A DNA stretch of 64,000 nt from Nocardia aurea (GCF_003123685.1 NZ_QCYJ01000170.1:1-64000); one strand, 5' to 3'; shown: positions 1 to 9,821, numbered from the stretch's first letter. The notes: a model not told the origin generated them from the letters alone. Made by a program: numbers and translations.

Positions 1-89
1 ACCAGAACATTGCGGCGATCATGGACGCACTGTCCTCGGCGACAGGGGATCTCGCCACACAACCCGACCCCACGCCACCCCGGGCCTGA
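1..89 (+). CDS. C-terminal end of an unidentified gene (cut by window edge)
   Basis: A frame open from base 3 ends at a TGA at 87-89 and encodes about 28 residues, including QNIAAIMDALSSATGD. The codons have high G/C in third position and the composition is protein-like. The rest of the gene lies outside the window, so no function can be given. It could be chance, since the stretch is short. Confidence 0.4.
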   Translation, partial: QNIAAIMDALSSATGDLATQPDPTPPRA

Positions 90-762
90 CACCTTGCGAA
101 CGCACCTCCCACACACACCGCGGTCACCGTCCTCGGGCGTCGTTCGACGACGGCGACCACCGTGCGCGACCACGATTCGGGTCGCCCGAACTCCGTCTCG
201 GACGACGCCGTGGAAGCACCTGTTGCGCCTCCATACAAGCTCGAACGCGCCGCACTACCTCTCCGACCGCCCGAGGTCCCAGCTCGCGGCGACGCGGAAA
301 CGCCAATTCAGACCTCCCATCAGCGATCCATCCGCCCGGTCGACCGGCGGGGGCACGGTCTTTTTTTCAGGACTCGGAGTCCAGGGGCACCAAGTGCTCA
401 CCCGCCAGTCGCTACCGGTAGCGAGTCTGCCGCATCCGACGACCCGCTACATCTCATTAGGGGGCGCGGGCCGCTAGGGGGTAGCAGGGCGTCAGCAGGG
501 GGTTGCTGACACATTGCGAATAGGACGGCAGCGGGCCGTTGTAACCATTGGTTTGTCGTCGAATCAAAACCGTAGTCATCGATCTGGCGTGAATCGCAAA
601 CCGAGTGCCTGTTTCGGCCATCCCCGAGTAGCTTCCGGTGTGGATACCGACGATTTTTCCCGGTCTCACGGATTGCTCGTGGCGCGTATCTGCCTAGCCG
701 CTGACGGCTTGCTGTCGTCAGCCGCAATCCAATGAAATCGGTTGTGCCGTATGGTATCTGCC
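90..762. other. Intergenic region, no supported gene
   Basis: Several open frames cross this stretch, but they are Arg/Pro/Ser-rich shadows without a plausible start. A palindromic block near 333-350 followed by seven T at 361-367 resembles a terminator on the plus strand. GTCAGCA at 491-497 and TGCTGAC at 504-510 form a small perfect hairpin. Nothing else stands out. Confidence 0.4.
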
Positions 763-1053
763 ATGTCGATTGCCTTGAGCGGAGACCTCGAAAAGCTCGC
801 TGCGGAATTGGGCAGACTCGTCGACGACGCGTATCGCCGTGCCGAGAAACGCGAAGCCTTGTTACTGGCCGCGCCTGGCGACATTCCCGATACCCACAGC
901 ATGGGGATGGACGATCATGCCGATGCGCGAGCGATCGGCCGCCGAATCTACAGCGAGGGCGGTTCGGAGTTGCTGGGAGCGGTCCGAGAACGGGTCGCTG
1001 AACTGTGCGACGCGCCTGGCTATCTCGATTTCTGGTGGAAAGAACTCCGTTGA
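763..1053 (+). CDS. Hypothetical protein, 96 aa
   Basis: The protein starts MSIALSGDLEKLAAELGRLVD and ends in a CDAPGYLDFWWKELR-like tail. It is charged and helical in look, with no signal peptide or membrane segment. The ATG at 763 is preferred over in-frame ATGs at 742 and 751 because the translation becomes protein-like only from there. The gene faces the convergent NUDIX gene, with their stops about 20 bp apart. I do not recognise the family. Confidence 0.6.
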   Translation: MSIALSGDLEKLAAELGRLVDDAYRRAEKREALLLAAPGDIPDTHSMGMDDHADARAIGRRIYSEGGSELLGAVRERVAELCDAPGYLDFWWKELR

Positions 1054-1075
1054 CGTGCTCGATGAGAGTAGTTGC

Positions 1076-1612
1076 TCACCGGCGCTTGCGGCGGCCGTCG
1101 TGGAGATATGCGACGTTGCCCTCCGAGCGTGCCCGCAGGGCTGCGGCTACGCGATTCCAGACGTAGGGGCGTAGCCGCTGCTCGACTTGCGCGGTCGGGC
1201 AGAATTCGTATCGGTCGAGTTCGTCGTCGGCGATCCGGAGTGCCGCGATTTGGTCGGCGCGCAGGTGGCCGGCGTCGAAGATGAACATCAACGAGTCGTC
1301 CCATGGGCCATGGGGGCTGACCCAGTCCACGCACAGCAGTGTCAGCTCGGTGTCGAGTAGGTGCAGGTCGAGTTCTTCGGCGAGTTCGCGGCGCACGGCG
1401 TTATCGGGGGGTTCGTTGACTTCGGCCATACCGCCGGGGAGGTCCCAGTCGGGTTTGTAGTTGGGGTCGACCAGCAGTATTCGTCCGATGTCGTCGAAGA
1501 CCAGGGCGTCTGCGCCGACCCGTTTGCGAGGTTGGGTCGCGTTGCCGTGTTCGAGGTGGCGACGCCATGCGTCGGGGTCGCGTTGATACAGCGGCGGTTC
1601 CACGGAATCCAT
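1076..1612 (-). CDS. NUDIX hydrolase
   Basis: A 178-residue protein with a clear Nudix box in the first half: GGMAEVNEPPDNAVRRELAEE fits G-x5-E-x7-REUxEE. NUDIX enzymes hydrolyse nucleoside diphosphates linked to another moiety; the substrate cannot be told from sequence. The C-terminal half (HLRADQIAALRIADDELDRYEF) matches the usual helix-plus-strand close of the fold. A GTG at 1615 lies just before the ATG at 1612. The gene lies about 125 bp downstream of the broken XRE regulator on the same strand, an arrangement common in actinomycetes. Confidence 0.88.
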   Translation of the reverse strand: MDSVEPPLYQRDPDAWRRHLEHGNATQPRKRVGADALVFDDIGRILLVDPNYKPDWDLPGGMAEVNEPPDNAVRRELAEELDLHLLDTELTLLCVDWVSPHGPWDDSLMFIFDAGHLRADQIAALRIADDELDRYEFCPTAQVEQRLRPYVWNRVAAALRARSEGNVAYLHDGRRKRR

Positions 1613-1736
1613 CACATCACCGTCGTGTCGGGTGTTCGGTGGCCGGGTCGGTTTCGAGCATCGCGACGATCCAGGTCCGTTCGCGCATCGCTTGGCGCAG
1701 GTGGTCGAGGAAGGCAGCCACTGGTGGGCTGTTTCG

Positions 1737-2685
1737 CTAGGCCAGCAACTGTTGGCGCAGCTCGTGCAGATGTCGAATGATCAGGTGGGAGGCGAGGGTT
1801 TGGGTCTCGGCGATGACATCACCGGAAATGGTGCAGGCTTGTTCGGGGTGGCCCTGTGCGGCCAAGATCGTAGCGAGGGTCAGGAGTCCGAAGGCTCGGC
1901 TGCGGGTACCGACGGTGGGGCGTAGTTCGACGATGCGGCGGGCGTGCTGCTCGGCGGTGGTCAGATCGCCGAGTTGTCGTGCGCAGCGGGCGGCTTCGCT
2001 GGCAAGGGAGCCGTAGTCGAAGCGGCTCACCCACGGCGAGGGCGGCGCCGAGGCGGTGGTGTCGAGGGCTTGGGCGGCGCGGTCGAGCAGTTTGTAGGTT
2101 TCGCGCGAGCGGTCTTGTGCGGCGAAGCTGCGGGCCTGCATGGCAAGGATTCGAGCGGTGAGTTCTGGATTGCCGGGGGCTTTGGACAGTGCCATTTCCG
2201 CGTCGTAAGCGTGACGGATCGCGGCTACGGGCTGGTCTCGGTGTAGTTCGAGGTGGCTGAGGCTGGCTTGGACGTGGACGCTGAATTGGTGTCGTGCCCG
2301 AGCCAAGCAGTTGGTGCGGTATGTCGAGCAGGTTCGCCCAGTAGGTGAGGGTGTCGAGGTGTTTGATCGGTGGGCCGTTCTCGATGCGGCTGAGCCGGAC
2401 CTGGGTGAGACCGGCCCAGCGCGCGACGTCGATCTGCCGCAGGGGGGTGCCGTGAGCGGGGTGACGCCGGTAGGTGGCGATGACATGGCCCATATGCCAT
2501 TCGTTCAGCGCGGCCCGGATCGCCGGTGCTTCCCAGAAGGTCGGCGGCACCGACGGCGGACCGGCGACGAGATGTTCGCGGGCGACCGCTGTGCAGCGAC
2601 CACAGCGCCCGGTCGTGTTGTCTCGGGCCACGGTGGCACCGCACGAGCCACACAGGGCAGTGCTGTGCTCATCCCTATCCCCCAT
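1737..2685 (-). pseudogene. XRE/TPR regulator, frameshifted and internally shortened
   Basis: From the ATG at 2685 the frame encodes a zinc-ribbon-like segment (CGSCGATVARDNTTGRCGRC) and an XRE helix-turn-helix (RQIDVARWAGLTQVRLSRIENG). Near 2300 the recognisable sequence moves to another frame, which encodes TPR-like helices (EMALSKAPGNPELTARILAM and later TAEQHARRIVELRP) down to the stop at 1737. Relatives of this layout usually have a longer middle section, so a deletion as well as a frameshift is likely. The gene sits upstream of the NUDIX gene and was probably its regulator. Confidence 0.65.
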
Positions 2686-2981
2686 GGCACCGTCGCCCTG
2701 TCCGACGGGTTCGAAGCGATGGTCCACCGGATCCCGTCTTCCACGAACCCGACCGAACTCGAATCGCGCCACCAGCTCGCTCTCCCCCGCGCGCACAACG
2801 CTGCCGCGCACTGCGGGAATTTTTGCGTCGTACCCATCACTTGCTGACGCCGCCGTCGACTGTGGGCGCTGAAGGTGTCGGATCGGATGGGTCCGAATCG
2901 CAGAGCCTTTCACAGTGTCACCGGTGCGGGGTGGGCGCGGACCTCGCCGGCAGGCGTCCGTCTCGCTTGACCTCTTGCGCG

Positions 2982-3884
2982 TCAGTCCGGCCGCCAGTGC
3001 AGCTCGTGCGCCAGGGTTTTGGCGACGGCACGGATGCGGCGGTGTAGCGGCGACTGCTCGCGTGGGAGGACCAGGTGGATCGTCAGGCTGGGCGCGCCCC
3101 GCAGCGGTCGCCAGGTGAGACCGGCCGGTGCTGCCGTGACCGCGGCTTCTCCGGCCGGGGCGAGGGTGACCCCGTCGCGCAGGTCACGCTGAGACATGTC
3201 GAAAGAGACTGCGGGCGTGTGGAATCGGGGGTGTGGTCGAGTGTCTCGGAACAGTGCGGACAGCTGATCGTGGATCACGGGGTTGGCCGCACGGTCCGGG
3301 AGTCGCAGCGGATACGCGGCCGCGTCGGCGATCTCGATCTCCGGGTATTCGGCCAGCGGATGGTGCTGCGCCAGCTGGACCCCGACGCGCATACGCCGCA
3401 GCAGGAACCGGCGCACGCCACGGCCCGGCTGTTCACCGCGGGTGATCCCGGCATCGATACGGCCGTCGGCGACCGCGGGGGAGATCTCCGGGGTCGCCAT
3501 CGCGACCGCGCCGACCTCGAGTCCGCTGTCGCCGCGAATCAGCCTGTCCACCAGGGCCGGTGCCGTCTCGGCCCCGGCGCTGAGGCTGTATCCGATGCGC
3601 AGCGTGCCCAGTTCACCGGCCGCCGCGCTCCGGGCGGTGTCCCATGCCCGGTCCAGCGCCGCCAGCGCGGGCGGCGCGGACTCCGCCAGAGCCGCACCGG
3701 CCGTGGTCAATACGACGCTACGCGTGTTGCGGACCAGCAGGGCCGTACCGAGTTCCGCCTCCAATCGGCGCATCCGGGCGCTGAGTGCGGGCTGTGCGAT
3801 ACCGATCCGTGCGGCCGCGCGGGTGAAGTTCAACTCCTGCGCCAGCACCAGGAAGTACCGCAGGCTCACCGTATCCGGCGCCAC
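2982..3884 (-). CDS. LysR family transcriptional regulator
   Basis: Typical 300-residue LysR protein. An N-terminal winged HTH (LRYFLVLAQELNFTRAAARI, then QPALSARMRRLEAELGTALL) is followed by a periplasmic-binding-like effector domain (GTLRIGYSLSAGAETAPALV). The GTG at 3884 places the HTH at the usual distance from the N-terminus; an ATG at 3959 would add an atypical leader. It is divergent from the DUF1330 gene, with about 190 bp between starts, so that gene is the likely target. The effector is unknown. Confidence 0.88.
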   Translation of the reverse strand: MAPDTVSLRYFLVLAQELNFTRAAARIGIAQPALSARMRRLEAELGTALLVRNTRSVVLTTAGAALAESAPPALAALDRAWDTARSAAAGELGTLRIGYSLSAGAETAPALVDRLIRGDSGLEVGAVAMATPEISPAVADGRIDAGITRGEQPGRGVRRFLLRRMRVGVQLAQHHPLAEYPEIEIADAAAYPLRLPDRAANPVIHDQLSALFRDTRPHPRFHTPAVSFDMSQRDLRDGVTLAPAGEAAVTAAPAGLTWRPLRGAPSLTIHLVLPREQSPLHRRIRAVAKTLAHELHWRPD

Positions 3885-4072
3885 GTGCCCTCCCTGCCGA
3901 TTGATAACGATCCGTTCTGAGTCTATCCCGTACCGGTCTTTCCCTCGACCGCACATCAAGCCCTAACCTGCGCATATGACGATTCAACTGACCGCAGTAC
4001 CCGTCGCCGGGATCGATCGATCCGAGTGTCGATTCGACGTCGGACGTGTCCGACCCAACACAGCAGGTTTCC

Positions 4073-4378
4073 ATGGCTAAGGGCTACTGGGTCAGTGTCT
4101 ACCCCGCCATTTCCGACCCTGAGAGGCTGACTGCCTACGACAAGCTGGCCGGTCCGGCTGTCCAGGCTGGGGGCGGGCGCACCCTGTCCCGGATCCCGTC
4201 CCGTGGCGGTCGAGTCGTCGCCCACGAGGCCGGAATCACGCAGCGCGTCGTTCTGATCGAGTTCGACAGCTTCGACCAGGCCCTCGCGGCATACGAGAGC
4301 GAGGCATACCAGAAGGCGCTGGTAGCCCTCCCCGACGGCGTCGAGCGCGACTTCCGCATCATCGAAGGCATCGACTGA
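4073..4378 (+). CDS. DUF1330 family protein
   Basis: A 101-residue protein from the ATG at 4073 (MAKGYWVSVYPAISDPERLTAYDKLAGPAV). The pattern Y..L..PAVQAGGGR.L.R, followed by VVLIEFDSFDQALAAYESEAYQ, is the DUF1330 form of the dimeric alpha-beta barrel fold. An in-frame ATG at 4046 would add nine residues. It is divergent from the LysR gene, which probably controls it. The biochemical role of the family is not established. Confidence 0.85.
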   Translation: MAKGYWVSVYPAISDPERLTAYDKLAGPAVQAGGGRTLSRIPSRGGRVVAHEAGITQRVVLIEFDSFDQALAAYESEAYQKALVALPDGVERDFRIIEGID

Positions 4379-4819
4379 CCGGCGGGCCCTGCCACGGTCG
4401 CATGGTTCTGTGCCCAGGCGGTCGCGGAGAACACCCGCCGCAACCGCGTGGCCGGGTGGCGGCGGTTCACGAACCTGGCGCGAACCTCGCATCGACCCAG
4501 ACGCGCTTAACGTGGCGCTCACCGCGAAAACCCTTGGTAGGTTGGGGCAGTCGCGAGACGCTGGAAATGAACCATCCACCGTTCTAGACTTTCCGATCTT
4601 GGGTTCAAGCACTCGTTGGAAGGTCAAGCGCGGTCTGTCGTCGAAGCGCGAGCCGACGGTTGCCCATCCCGGATCATCGCCATGTTCGGCCGTGGCGGGA
4701 ATACTCAGATCGCGCTCCAAAACGATGCCAGTCGCGTGGGGTTCGCGCAGTCGATCGTGATCCCGACCCATCGATTTTCCATGCCTACCAGCATGAACGG
4801 ATCGGGTTCTCAGTGTGTG
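4379..4819. other. Intergenic region beside mobile-element debris
   Basis: No open frame here has a convincing start or recognisable domain. It borders the IS110 remnant and may be the outer part of a decayed element, but no terminal inverted repeat was found. Confidence 0.4.
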
Positions 4820-5041
4820 TCAAGCCGGAATCGGTGCGGGAGATCGGCAGAGCTGTTTGATTTTCAGCATCGCGGAGAGGACATCGCAGCGTCGCCGTGC
4901 CAGGCAGATGAGAGCGGCATTGCGTTTCTTACCCTCGGCTCTCTTGCTGTCATAGTAGGCGCGGCTGGTGGGCGTGCAGGGCCGCAAACGCTGTCAGGAA
5001 CAGAGCCCGATCAAGCTTGTGGTTACCCCGATCGAGACGAG
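4820..5041 (-). pseudogene. IS110-family transposase, C-terminal remnant
   Basis: On the minus strand, one frame gives RGNHKLDRALFLTAFAALH and, after a frameshift, a second gives SRAYYDSKRAEGKKRNAALI followed by CLARRRCDVLSAML, with a stop at 4820. These blocks match the C-terminal end of IS110/IS116 transposases (G.N.KL..A.F..A..A....SR.YY..KR.EGK....A...LARR..DVL..ML). The N-terminal RuvC-like (DEDD) domain is missing. The remnant abuts a broken integrase on the other strand, so two mobile elements have decayed here. Confidence 0.72.
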
Positions 5042-5101
5042 AATTCGCCGCGGATCGAAGAGCCTGATCGGTGGGTGATCGGGACGACGCCCGCGCCGCC
5101 G

Positions 5102-5690
5102 GACCACAGTCGGGCGTTGAGCAGGGATCGGATCACCGAGATCCTGGGATCGGACGCGCCGCTGCGCGATCGGGTGCTGTGGCACCTGCTGTATGAATCC
5201 TCCGCGCGTGCCGAGGAAGTGCTGATGCTGGATGTGCCCGCTCGACACCGTCAATCGGTGTGCGGTGGTGACTCGCAAGGGCGGGGCGCGGGAGGTGATC
5301 GCGTGGCAGACCGGCACCGCGCGGTTGTTGCCGCGGATGGTGGCGGGCCGTCGGAGCGGACCAGTGTTTCTCACCGACCGAAGGGCTCGGCCGTCGGTGG
5401 CGCGCAACGACGTCGACCCGGCGACGGGTCGGGCCAGGTTGTCGTATCGGCGGGCCGTAGAGCTGTTCGAGGCGCACACCAAACGTTTCGATGATGGCCC
5501 GTACACCCTGCACCAGTTGCGCCATTCCCGGCTGACTCACGCCGCCGAGGACGGCGCCTCGACCCCGGTGCTGATGAAACTGTCCGGACACTCCTCGGTG
5601 CGCAGTCTCGTGAAGTACGCGAAGGTCTCCGATGAAGGGTTGCGCCGTTACCAGGCAGACAGCGACCCTGCCGCGCGGCGCCGCCGGTGA
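5102..5690 (+). pseudogene. Phage-type tyrosine integrase, catalytic domain, frameshifted
   Basis: The first frame reads RALSRDRITEILG and RVLWHLLYESSARAEEVLML, containing the first catalytic Arg (SARAEE). Near 5240 the frame changes and continues TVNRCAVVTRKGGAREVIAW, then TLHQLRHSRLTHAAEDG (the H-x-x-R box) and LMKLSGHSSVRSLVKYAKVS with the second His and a candidate Tyr. The N-terminal core-binding domain is not seen. The two-frame structure and the adjoining transposase remnant argue for a dead gene. Confidence 0.75.
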
Positions 5691-6209
5691 TCTGGGTACC
5701 CAGAGCAGGGAACCACTGAACCGATCGCGTGCGGGCGAGCGATCGGCGGCCGAATGAATGTTCCCAGCTTTGTGGGGGCAGAACCCCTCCGAAGTCGTCT
5801 GCACAGCCCTCGAGGGTGGGGGGCTGGACGAGTTCGAGACGACCGCGGTGACGGGGAAGGAATAGAGGACAGTAGTGGTCTCGTTCAGCGCGACGATCGC
5901 TATCGAGGTCGTCATCGGCGTTGCTCCTCGCGTGCGATTGCCCAACAGAATGTCGGTCCGCGATGCTGCCCACTGCGACAGTAGCTCGTCGGGTGCGGAA
6001 AAACATCGGTCCACAGGCCGATGTTCGGCGCACTGCCAGCCTCTACCTTGATGTTCGCGGCAGCTACGCCGCGAACACTCGACGTCGTCGGCGGGTGAGC
6101 ATGGCCTCGGCGAGTTCGCCGACGCGACTCGCTGGTGCCCGCTCCACGGTCCCGGCTCCCATCGTGGCGAATCGATCACGATCGTTGCATCGAGAAGACG
6201 AGGAAGAAA
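5691..6209. other. Intergenic region with a strong hairpin
   Basis: No supported gene. A short minus-strand frame starting MTTSIAIVALNETTT at 5915 runs into the antisense of the integrase and has no family resemblance. The stretch contains the perfect dyad at 6052-6077 listed separately. Confidence 0.4.
6052..6077. repeat. Perfect 10-bp inverted repeat
   Basis: TGTTCGCGGC at 6052-6061 and its exact complement GCCGCGAACA at 6068-6077 are separated by six bases. There is no T-run on either side. It lies about 130 bp upstream of the hydrolase start, so it could be an operator or an mRNA leader hairpin. Confidence 0.5.
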
Positions 6210-7133
6210 TTGCCCGAAGAAATTGCTTGCGGGATAGGCCCTTCAAGAATCGATATCGCCTACGCACGGTTCGGAGATCCGCACGATCCGCCGGTCCTGC
6301 TCATCATGGGCGGCGGCGCACAGATGGTGAACTGGCCCGACGGGTTCCTCGCCGAACTGGTCGCACAGGAGCTGTCACTGGTGATCTTCGACAATCGTGA
6401 TGTCGGACGATCCTCGCATCTGTCGGACGCGGCAGCGGTGGACATAGCCGCGGCGATGGGAGGCGACCACTCCTTGGCTGTCTACGACCTGTCGGATATG
6501 GCGGCGGACGCCGTCGGACTGTTGACCGCGCTCGGTATCGACAGCGCCCATCTGGTCGGGATCTCGATGGGCGCCATGATCGCCCAGACGATGGCCATCG
6601 AATATCCGACCCGAGTTCGCTCCCTGACGTCGATATCGTCGACCACCGGCAATCCGGAGGTCGGCAAGACCGACACCGGGGCCTTCGGCGCGGCCGGACC
6701 GCAGCCACGTGACCGTGACGGCTTCATCGACTGGCAGATACGCGCAGCACGAGCGCTGGCCTCGCCCGGTTTCGAATTCGACGCGGCCGCGGTCGCCGAA
6801 ACCGCCGCGCGCGCCTTCGATCGTGGACTCGATTTCGAGGGCATGATGCGCCAGATGGTCGCGGTGATAGCCTCCGGAGACCGAACCGACCGGTTGATGA
6901 CGTTGCGTCTGCCCACACTGGTCATCCACGGCACAGCCGACCTCGCCTTCGATATCAGCGGTGGACTCGCTACCGCCGCCGCCGTCCCCGGAGCGAAACT
7001 CCTCACCATCGACGGGATGGGACACAACCTGCCCCGAGCATTGTGGTCGCGTCTCGCCGACGAGATCGCCGAATTGATCGACCGCGCAGAAGCAAGACAC
7101 CCGACGCACCACGGCGAACCCAATCGACCGTAA
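6210..7133 (+). CDS. Alpha/beta hydrolase
   Basis: A 307-residue alpha/beta hydrolase. It carries an oxyanion-type LLIMGGGAQMVNWPDGF strand-loop, FDNRDVGRSS, the nucleophile elbow GISMGAM (Ser), a late Asp in HGTADLAFD and the catalytic His in DGMGHNLP. This is the layout of the esterase/DhaA-like group often annotated as soluble hydrolase; the substrate is unknown. The TTG at 6210 is chosen because GAGGAAG lies just upstream, and the longer frame from 6135 adds an Arg-rich leader unlike the family. Confidence 0.88.
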   Translation: MPEEIACGIGPSRIDIAYARFGDPHDPPVLLIMGGGAQMVNWPDGFLAELVAQELSLVIFDNRDVGRSSHLSDAAAVDIAAAMGGDHSLAVYDLSDMAADAVGLLTALGIDSAHLVGISMGAMIAQTMAIEYPTRVRSLTSISSTTGNPEVGKTDTGAFGAAGPQPRDRDGFIDWQIRAARALASPGFEFDAAAVAETAARAFDRGLDFEGMMRQMVAVIASGDRTDRLMTLRLPTLVIHGTADLAFDISGGLATAAAVPGAKLLTIDGMGHNLPRALWSRLADEIAELIDRAEARHPTHHGEPNRP

Positions 7134-7346
7134 CGCGGTTTCCCCTCGTCGATTTCATCGTTCCGGCCCGGCAATGCCCTGCGAAACGGGGTTTCCGGAC
7201 CGCCGAACAACCAACGGATGTGGCGGAACTGCTGGCCAGTGGCGGCGCCCAGCTCCCGGCCCGGTTCCGGGCCAAGGGAATCGCTACCTCAGCGGTGGAT
7301 GTGGTGACTACGGTGTGGCTGCGCTCACGCCCGCTGGGCGTGAGCG

Positions 7347-8858
7347 CTACTTGTCGGGCTTACGCGGCTTTTCCTTTTCCTTGGACTTGGGCTTGTTGCC
7401 GTGACCAGAATTTCCGGGACCGCCGTCGTTCGCGATCCCCGGGTTGAAGCTGTGGTCCGCGCTTTCGGTTTCCTCGGTCGTCGGATCGACCGGAACCGGT
7501 GGTGGCACCTGTGTCCAGAGGGCGTTGCCTCCGAATCGGGTGCAGTTCAGCGATACGCCTTCACTGTCGATTCCGGTAGCTTGTACGGTCGGATCGCATT
7601 GTTGCCCGGCCACCGGGGCAGTGCCCCTCGGCGCCACAGGGTCTGGCAGCGCAGGGGGTAGTGAAGGCGCGATCGTGGTGGTTGCGGGTATAGCCGCGTC
7701 GGTTTCCGCAGCGCTGGGTCTGTCGAGATAGAGCGCGCCAGCGAGCACCGCGCAGAGCCCGGCCGCGGCCACGAACGCAAGCCGTGGTCCGACCCTCATC
7801 GAGGTGACTGGTCGCGGGTGGCTGGACTGTCGCGGCGACAGCGCAGGGACTGAGTGCACGTGTCCTGCTGTCGTTTCGGCCAGCGGTGCTACCGGAGTTC
7901 GCGTGTGATCATCGGTGCGAGTGGTGGGCGGTGCGCTGTACGCGAGCGACGCGTGGTGAGTTCCCTGGTTCGGAACCGTCGTACCGATCAGCGCTGAAGT
8001 GATGATCGGGATCGGCGTGGGCGCGGTGTCGACTGTGGGCATGTCCCGCCTCGTTACGGCGGCGTAGGCAGCGGCCGCGAACTCACCGGCGCTGGACCAG
8101 CGACGGCTCGGGTCTTTGGCCATGGCACGGGCGATGACCGCGTCCAGTTCCGTGGGCGCGGCCGCGACCAGGTCGCTGACCGCGGGTGGCGTTGTCATCA
8201 AGTGCGCGCGTACCTGTTGGGGCGCGTCCCCGTCGCCGAAGGGGCGCTGCCCGGTGAGTAGTTCGTAGAGCACACACGCCAGGGAGTATTGATCCGACCG
8301 TGCGTCGGCGGTGCCGGTGAACCGCTCCGGTGCCGCGTATCCGAGGGTGCCGACCATGTGGCCGGTAGCGGTGATCGGGGGCTGCCCGACACGGCTGGCG
8401 ATACCGAAATCGATCAGATACACCGCCCCGGTCGGTGTCACCATCAGGTTCGACGGTTTGACGTCGCGGTGCACCAGACCGATCCGATGCGCGGCATCCA
8501 GCGCCGCAGCGGCCTGGGTGATGACGCGAACGGCCGGTCCGGGAGCCAGCCGGATCTCGCGGCGCAACAGCGCGGCCCCATCGATTCCCTCGATGAGTTC
8601 CATGTCCAGATACAACCGGCCGTCCAACTCGCCGAAACTATGGACCCGCACAGTGTGTGGACCGCGCAGCTGCGCGGCCAGGCGGGCCTCTCTGGTGAAA
8701 CGTTGCCGAAAGGCCGGGTCGGCGGCAGCCTCGACGGCGAGCACTTTCAGCGCTACCTCCCGCTCGGTACGGGTGTCGTAGGCGCGCCAGACCCGGCCCG
8801 TCGCGCCGCTGCCGAGTAGGCGCTGTAGGCGGTAGTGGCCGAAGCACATATCGCCCAT
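7347..8858 (-). CDS. Membrane-anchored Ser/Thr protein kinase (PknB type)
   Basis: A 503-residue protein. The kinase domain fills roughly residues 7-265, with a glycine loop (LLGSGATGRVW), the ATP-binding Lys in VALKVL near 38, HRDVKPSN near 130-137, DFG at 150-152 and APERF for the activation-segment end. A Thr/Pro-rich linker leads to one transmembrane helix at about 360-378 (LAFVAAAGLCAVLAGALYL). A short outer domain with two Cys ends in a Lys/Pro-rich tail. The ATG at 8858 is used because the kinase fold starts six residues later. It lies downstream of the MmpS-like gene on the same strand. Confidence 0.92.
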   Translation of the reverse strand: MGDMCFGHYRLQRLLGSGATGRVWRAYDTRTEREVALKVLAVEAAADPAFRQRFTREARLAAQLRGPHTVRVHSFGELDGRLYLDMELIEGIDGAALLRREIRLAPGPAVRVITQAAAALDAAHRIGLVHRDVKPSNLMVTPTGAVYLIDFGIASRVGQPPITATGHMVGTLGYAAPERFTGTADARSDQYSLACVLYELLTGQRPFGDGDAPQQVRAHLMTTPPAVSDLVAAAPTELDAVIARAMAKDPSRRWSSAGEFAAAAYAAVTRRDMPTVDTAPTPIPIITSALIGTTVPNQGTHHASLAYSAPPTTRTDDHTRTPVAPLAETTAGHVHSVPALSPRQSSHPRPVTSMRVGPRLAFVAAAGLCAVLAGALYLDRPSAAETDAAIPATTTIAPSLPPALPDPVAPRGTAPVAGQQCDPTVQATGIDSEGVSLNCTRFGGNALWTQVPPPVPVDPTTEETESADHSFNPGIANDGGPGNSGHGNKPKSKEKEKPRKPDK

Positions 8859-9255
8859 GTCTGAACCTCCCGCTGAGCGCTGATCCACCGGAGGCTTACC
8901 CGCTATGCGGTTCAGCATGCGCAGCGTGAACAACCACGGTCAGTTCACAGAACCGGCACGATTTCCGCTGCTCGTCCTGCCGCGGGAGGCAGGGGTCTCG
9001 GCACGCAGGCCGATCAGAGAATTCGGCACGCTCCGACCCGACCAAGGGGTCACGCATCGCCTCCGGGGTGGTCGGTGCGACCAGCGCGGGACCGACTGCT
9101 GGTGCGGGCTGCGGCGATGCGATACCCAGGACGGTATCCCGCTACTCGACCACCCGGCGCGATCCGGTTTCCACCGGCCGAATCCGTTTCTGAGCGCCGG
9201 TAAGACCTCCGTTCTGGGCGGTCAGAGATCATTCGGATCGTCGGCGGGGTGGTCG
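8859..9255. other. Intergenic region, no gene seen
   Basis: About 400 bp between the kinase start and the MmpS-like stop. No frame has a convincing start or family resemblance. A weak stem (CCTGCC near 8976 and GGCAGG near 8988) is the only structure noticed. Confidence 0.4.
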
Positions 9256-9821
9256 TTACTCGCCTGCTGCTCCGCTGCACGAGACCATGGCGTAGGGGCC
9301 GGTGGAGGTTTGCTCGGCGATCGTCTTGTCGCCTTCACGGATCTTGCAGCTGATGGTCGTTGCTCCCTGGTCTGCCTGAGCGGTCAGAGAAACGGTTTTG
9401 AAGAAGCCGGTGACGGTGACCTGTTTGGTCCAGGGCAACTGCTGCTCGTTGGCCTGCTCGGTGTTGATTCCGTCGCCGCCGCTGCTGTAGGAGATGGTGC
9501 CCGCGCGTGGCGCGTCGCTGGTGACCTCGTAGGTGATCGCGATTTCCTCTTTGGCCTCGTTGTCGATTTCATTGGCGATACCGCCGAAGATGGCGAAACA
9601 TCCCCCACACAACAGCAGGAACGCCACCACGATGCCGCCGAGGATCCACGGCCATTTCGCCTTCTTCTTCGGCGGCTGCGGATAGTAGCCCGGCGCAGGA
9701 GCGCTCGCATAGGACGGTGGTGGCTGATTTCCCTGCTGGTATTGGCCCGGGCCTGCGGGTTGTTGTCCCTGCCAGGGATTTTCCTCAGGGTATTCGGGAG
9801 GGTATTGCGGGGGTTCGGCAT
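9256..9821 (-). CDS. MmpS-like exported protein, frame broken directly after its ATG
   Basis: The body reads as a Pro/Tyr/Gln-rich cytoplasmic segment (PPQYPPEYPEENPWQGQQ), Lys-rich KKKAKWPW, one transmembrane helix (ILGGIVVAFLLLCGGCFAIF) and an outer MmpS-type domain with ITYEVTSD, LPWTKQVTVTG and a conserved Cys pair (ISCKI and YAMVSCSG). The only well-placed start is ATG at 9821, behind GGAGGAGAAG, yet it is one base out of frame with this body. In the body frame the first start codon is a GTG near 9630, inside the helix. A missing base after the ATG, real or a sequencing error, explains this. Confidence 0.7.

Noticed and set aside
333..367. Palindrome plus T-run as a strong terminator
   Set aside because: The T-run is good but the stem-loop is not directly next to it and the nearest plus-strand gene ends 250 bp earlier, so it is mentioned only within the intergenic entry.
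10..477. A 155-codon open frame near the left edge
   Set aside because: The product is Arg/Pro/Thr-rich, has no ribosome site and overlaps other similar frames.
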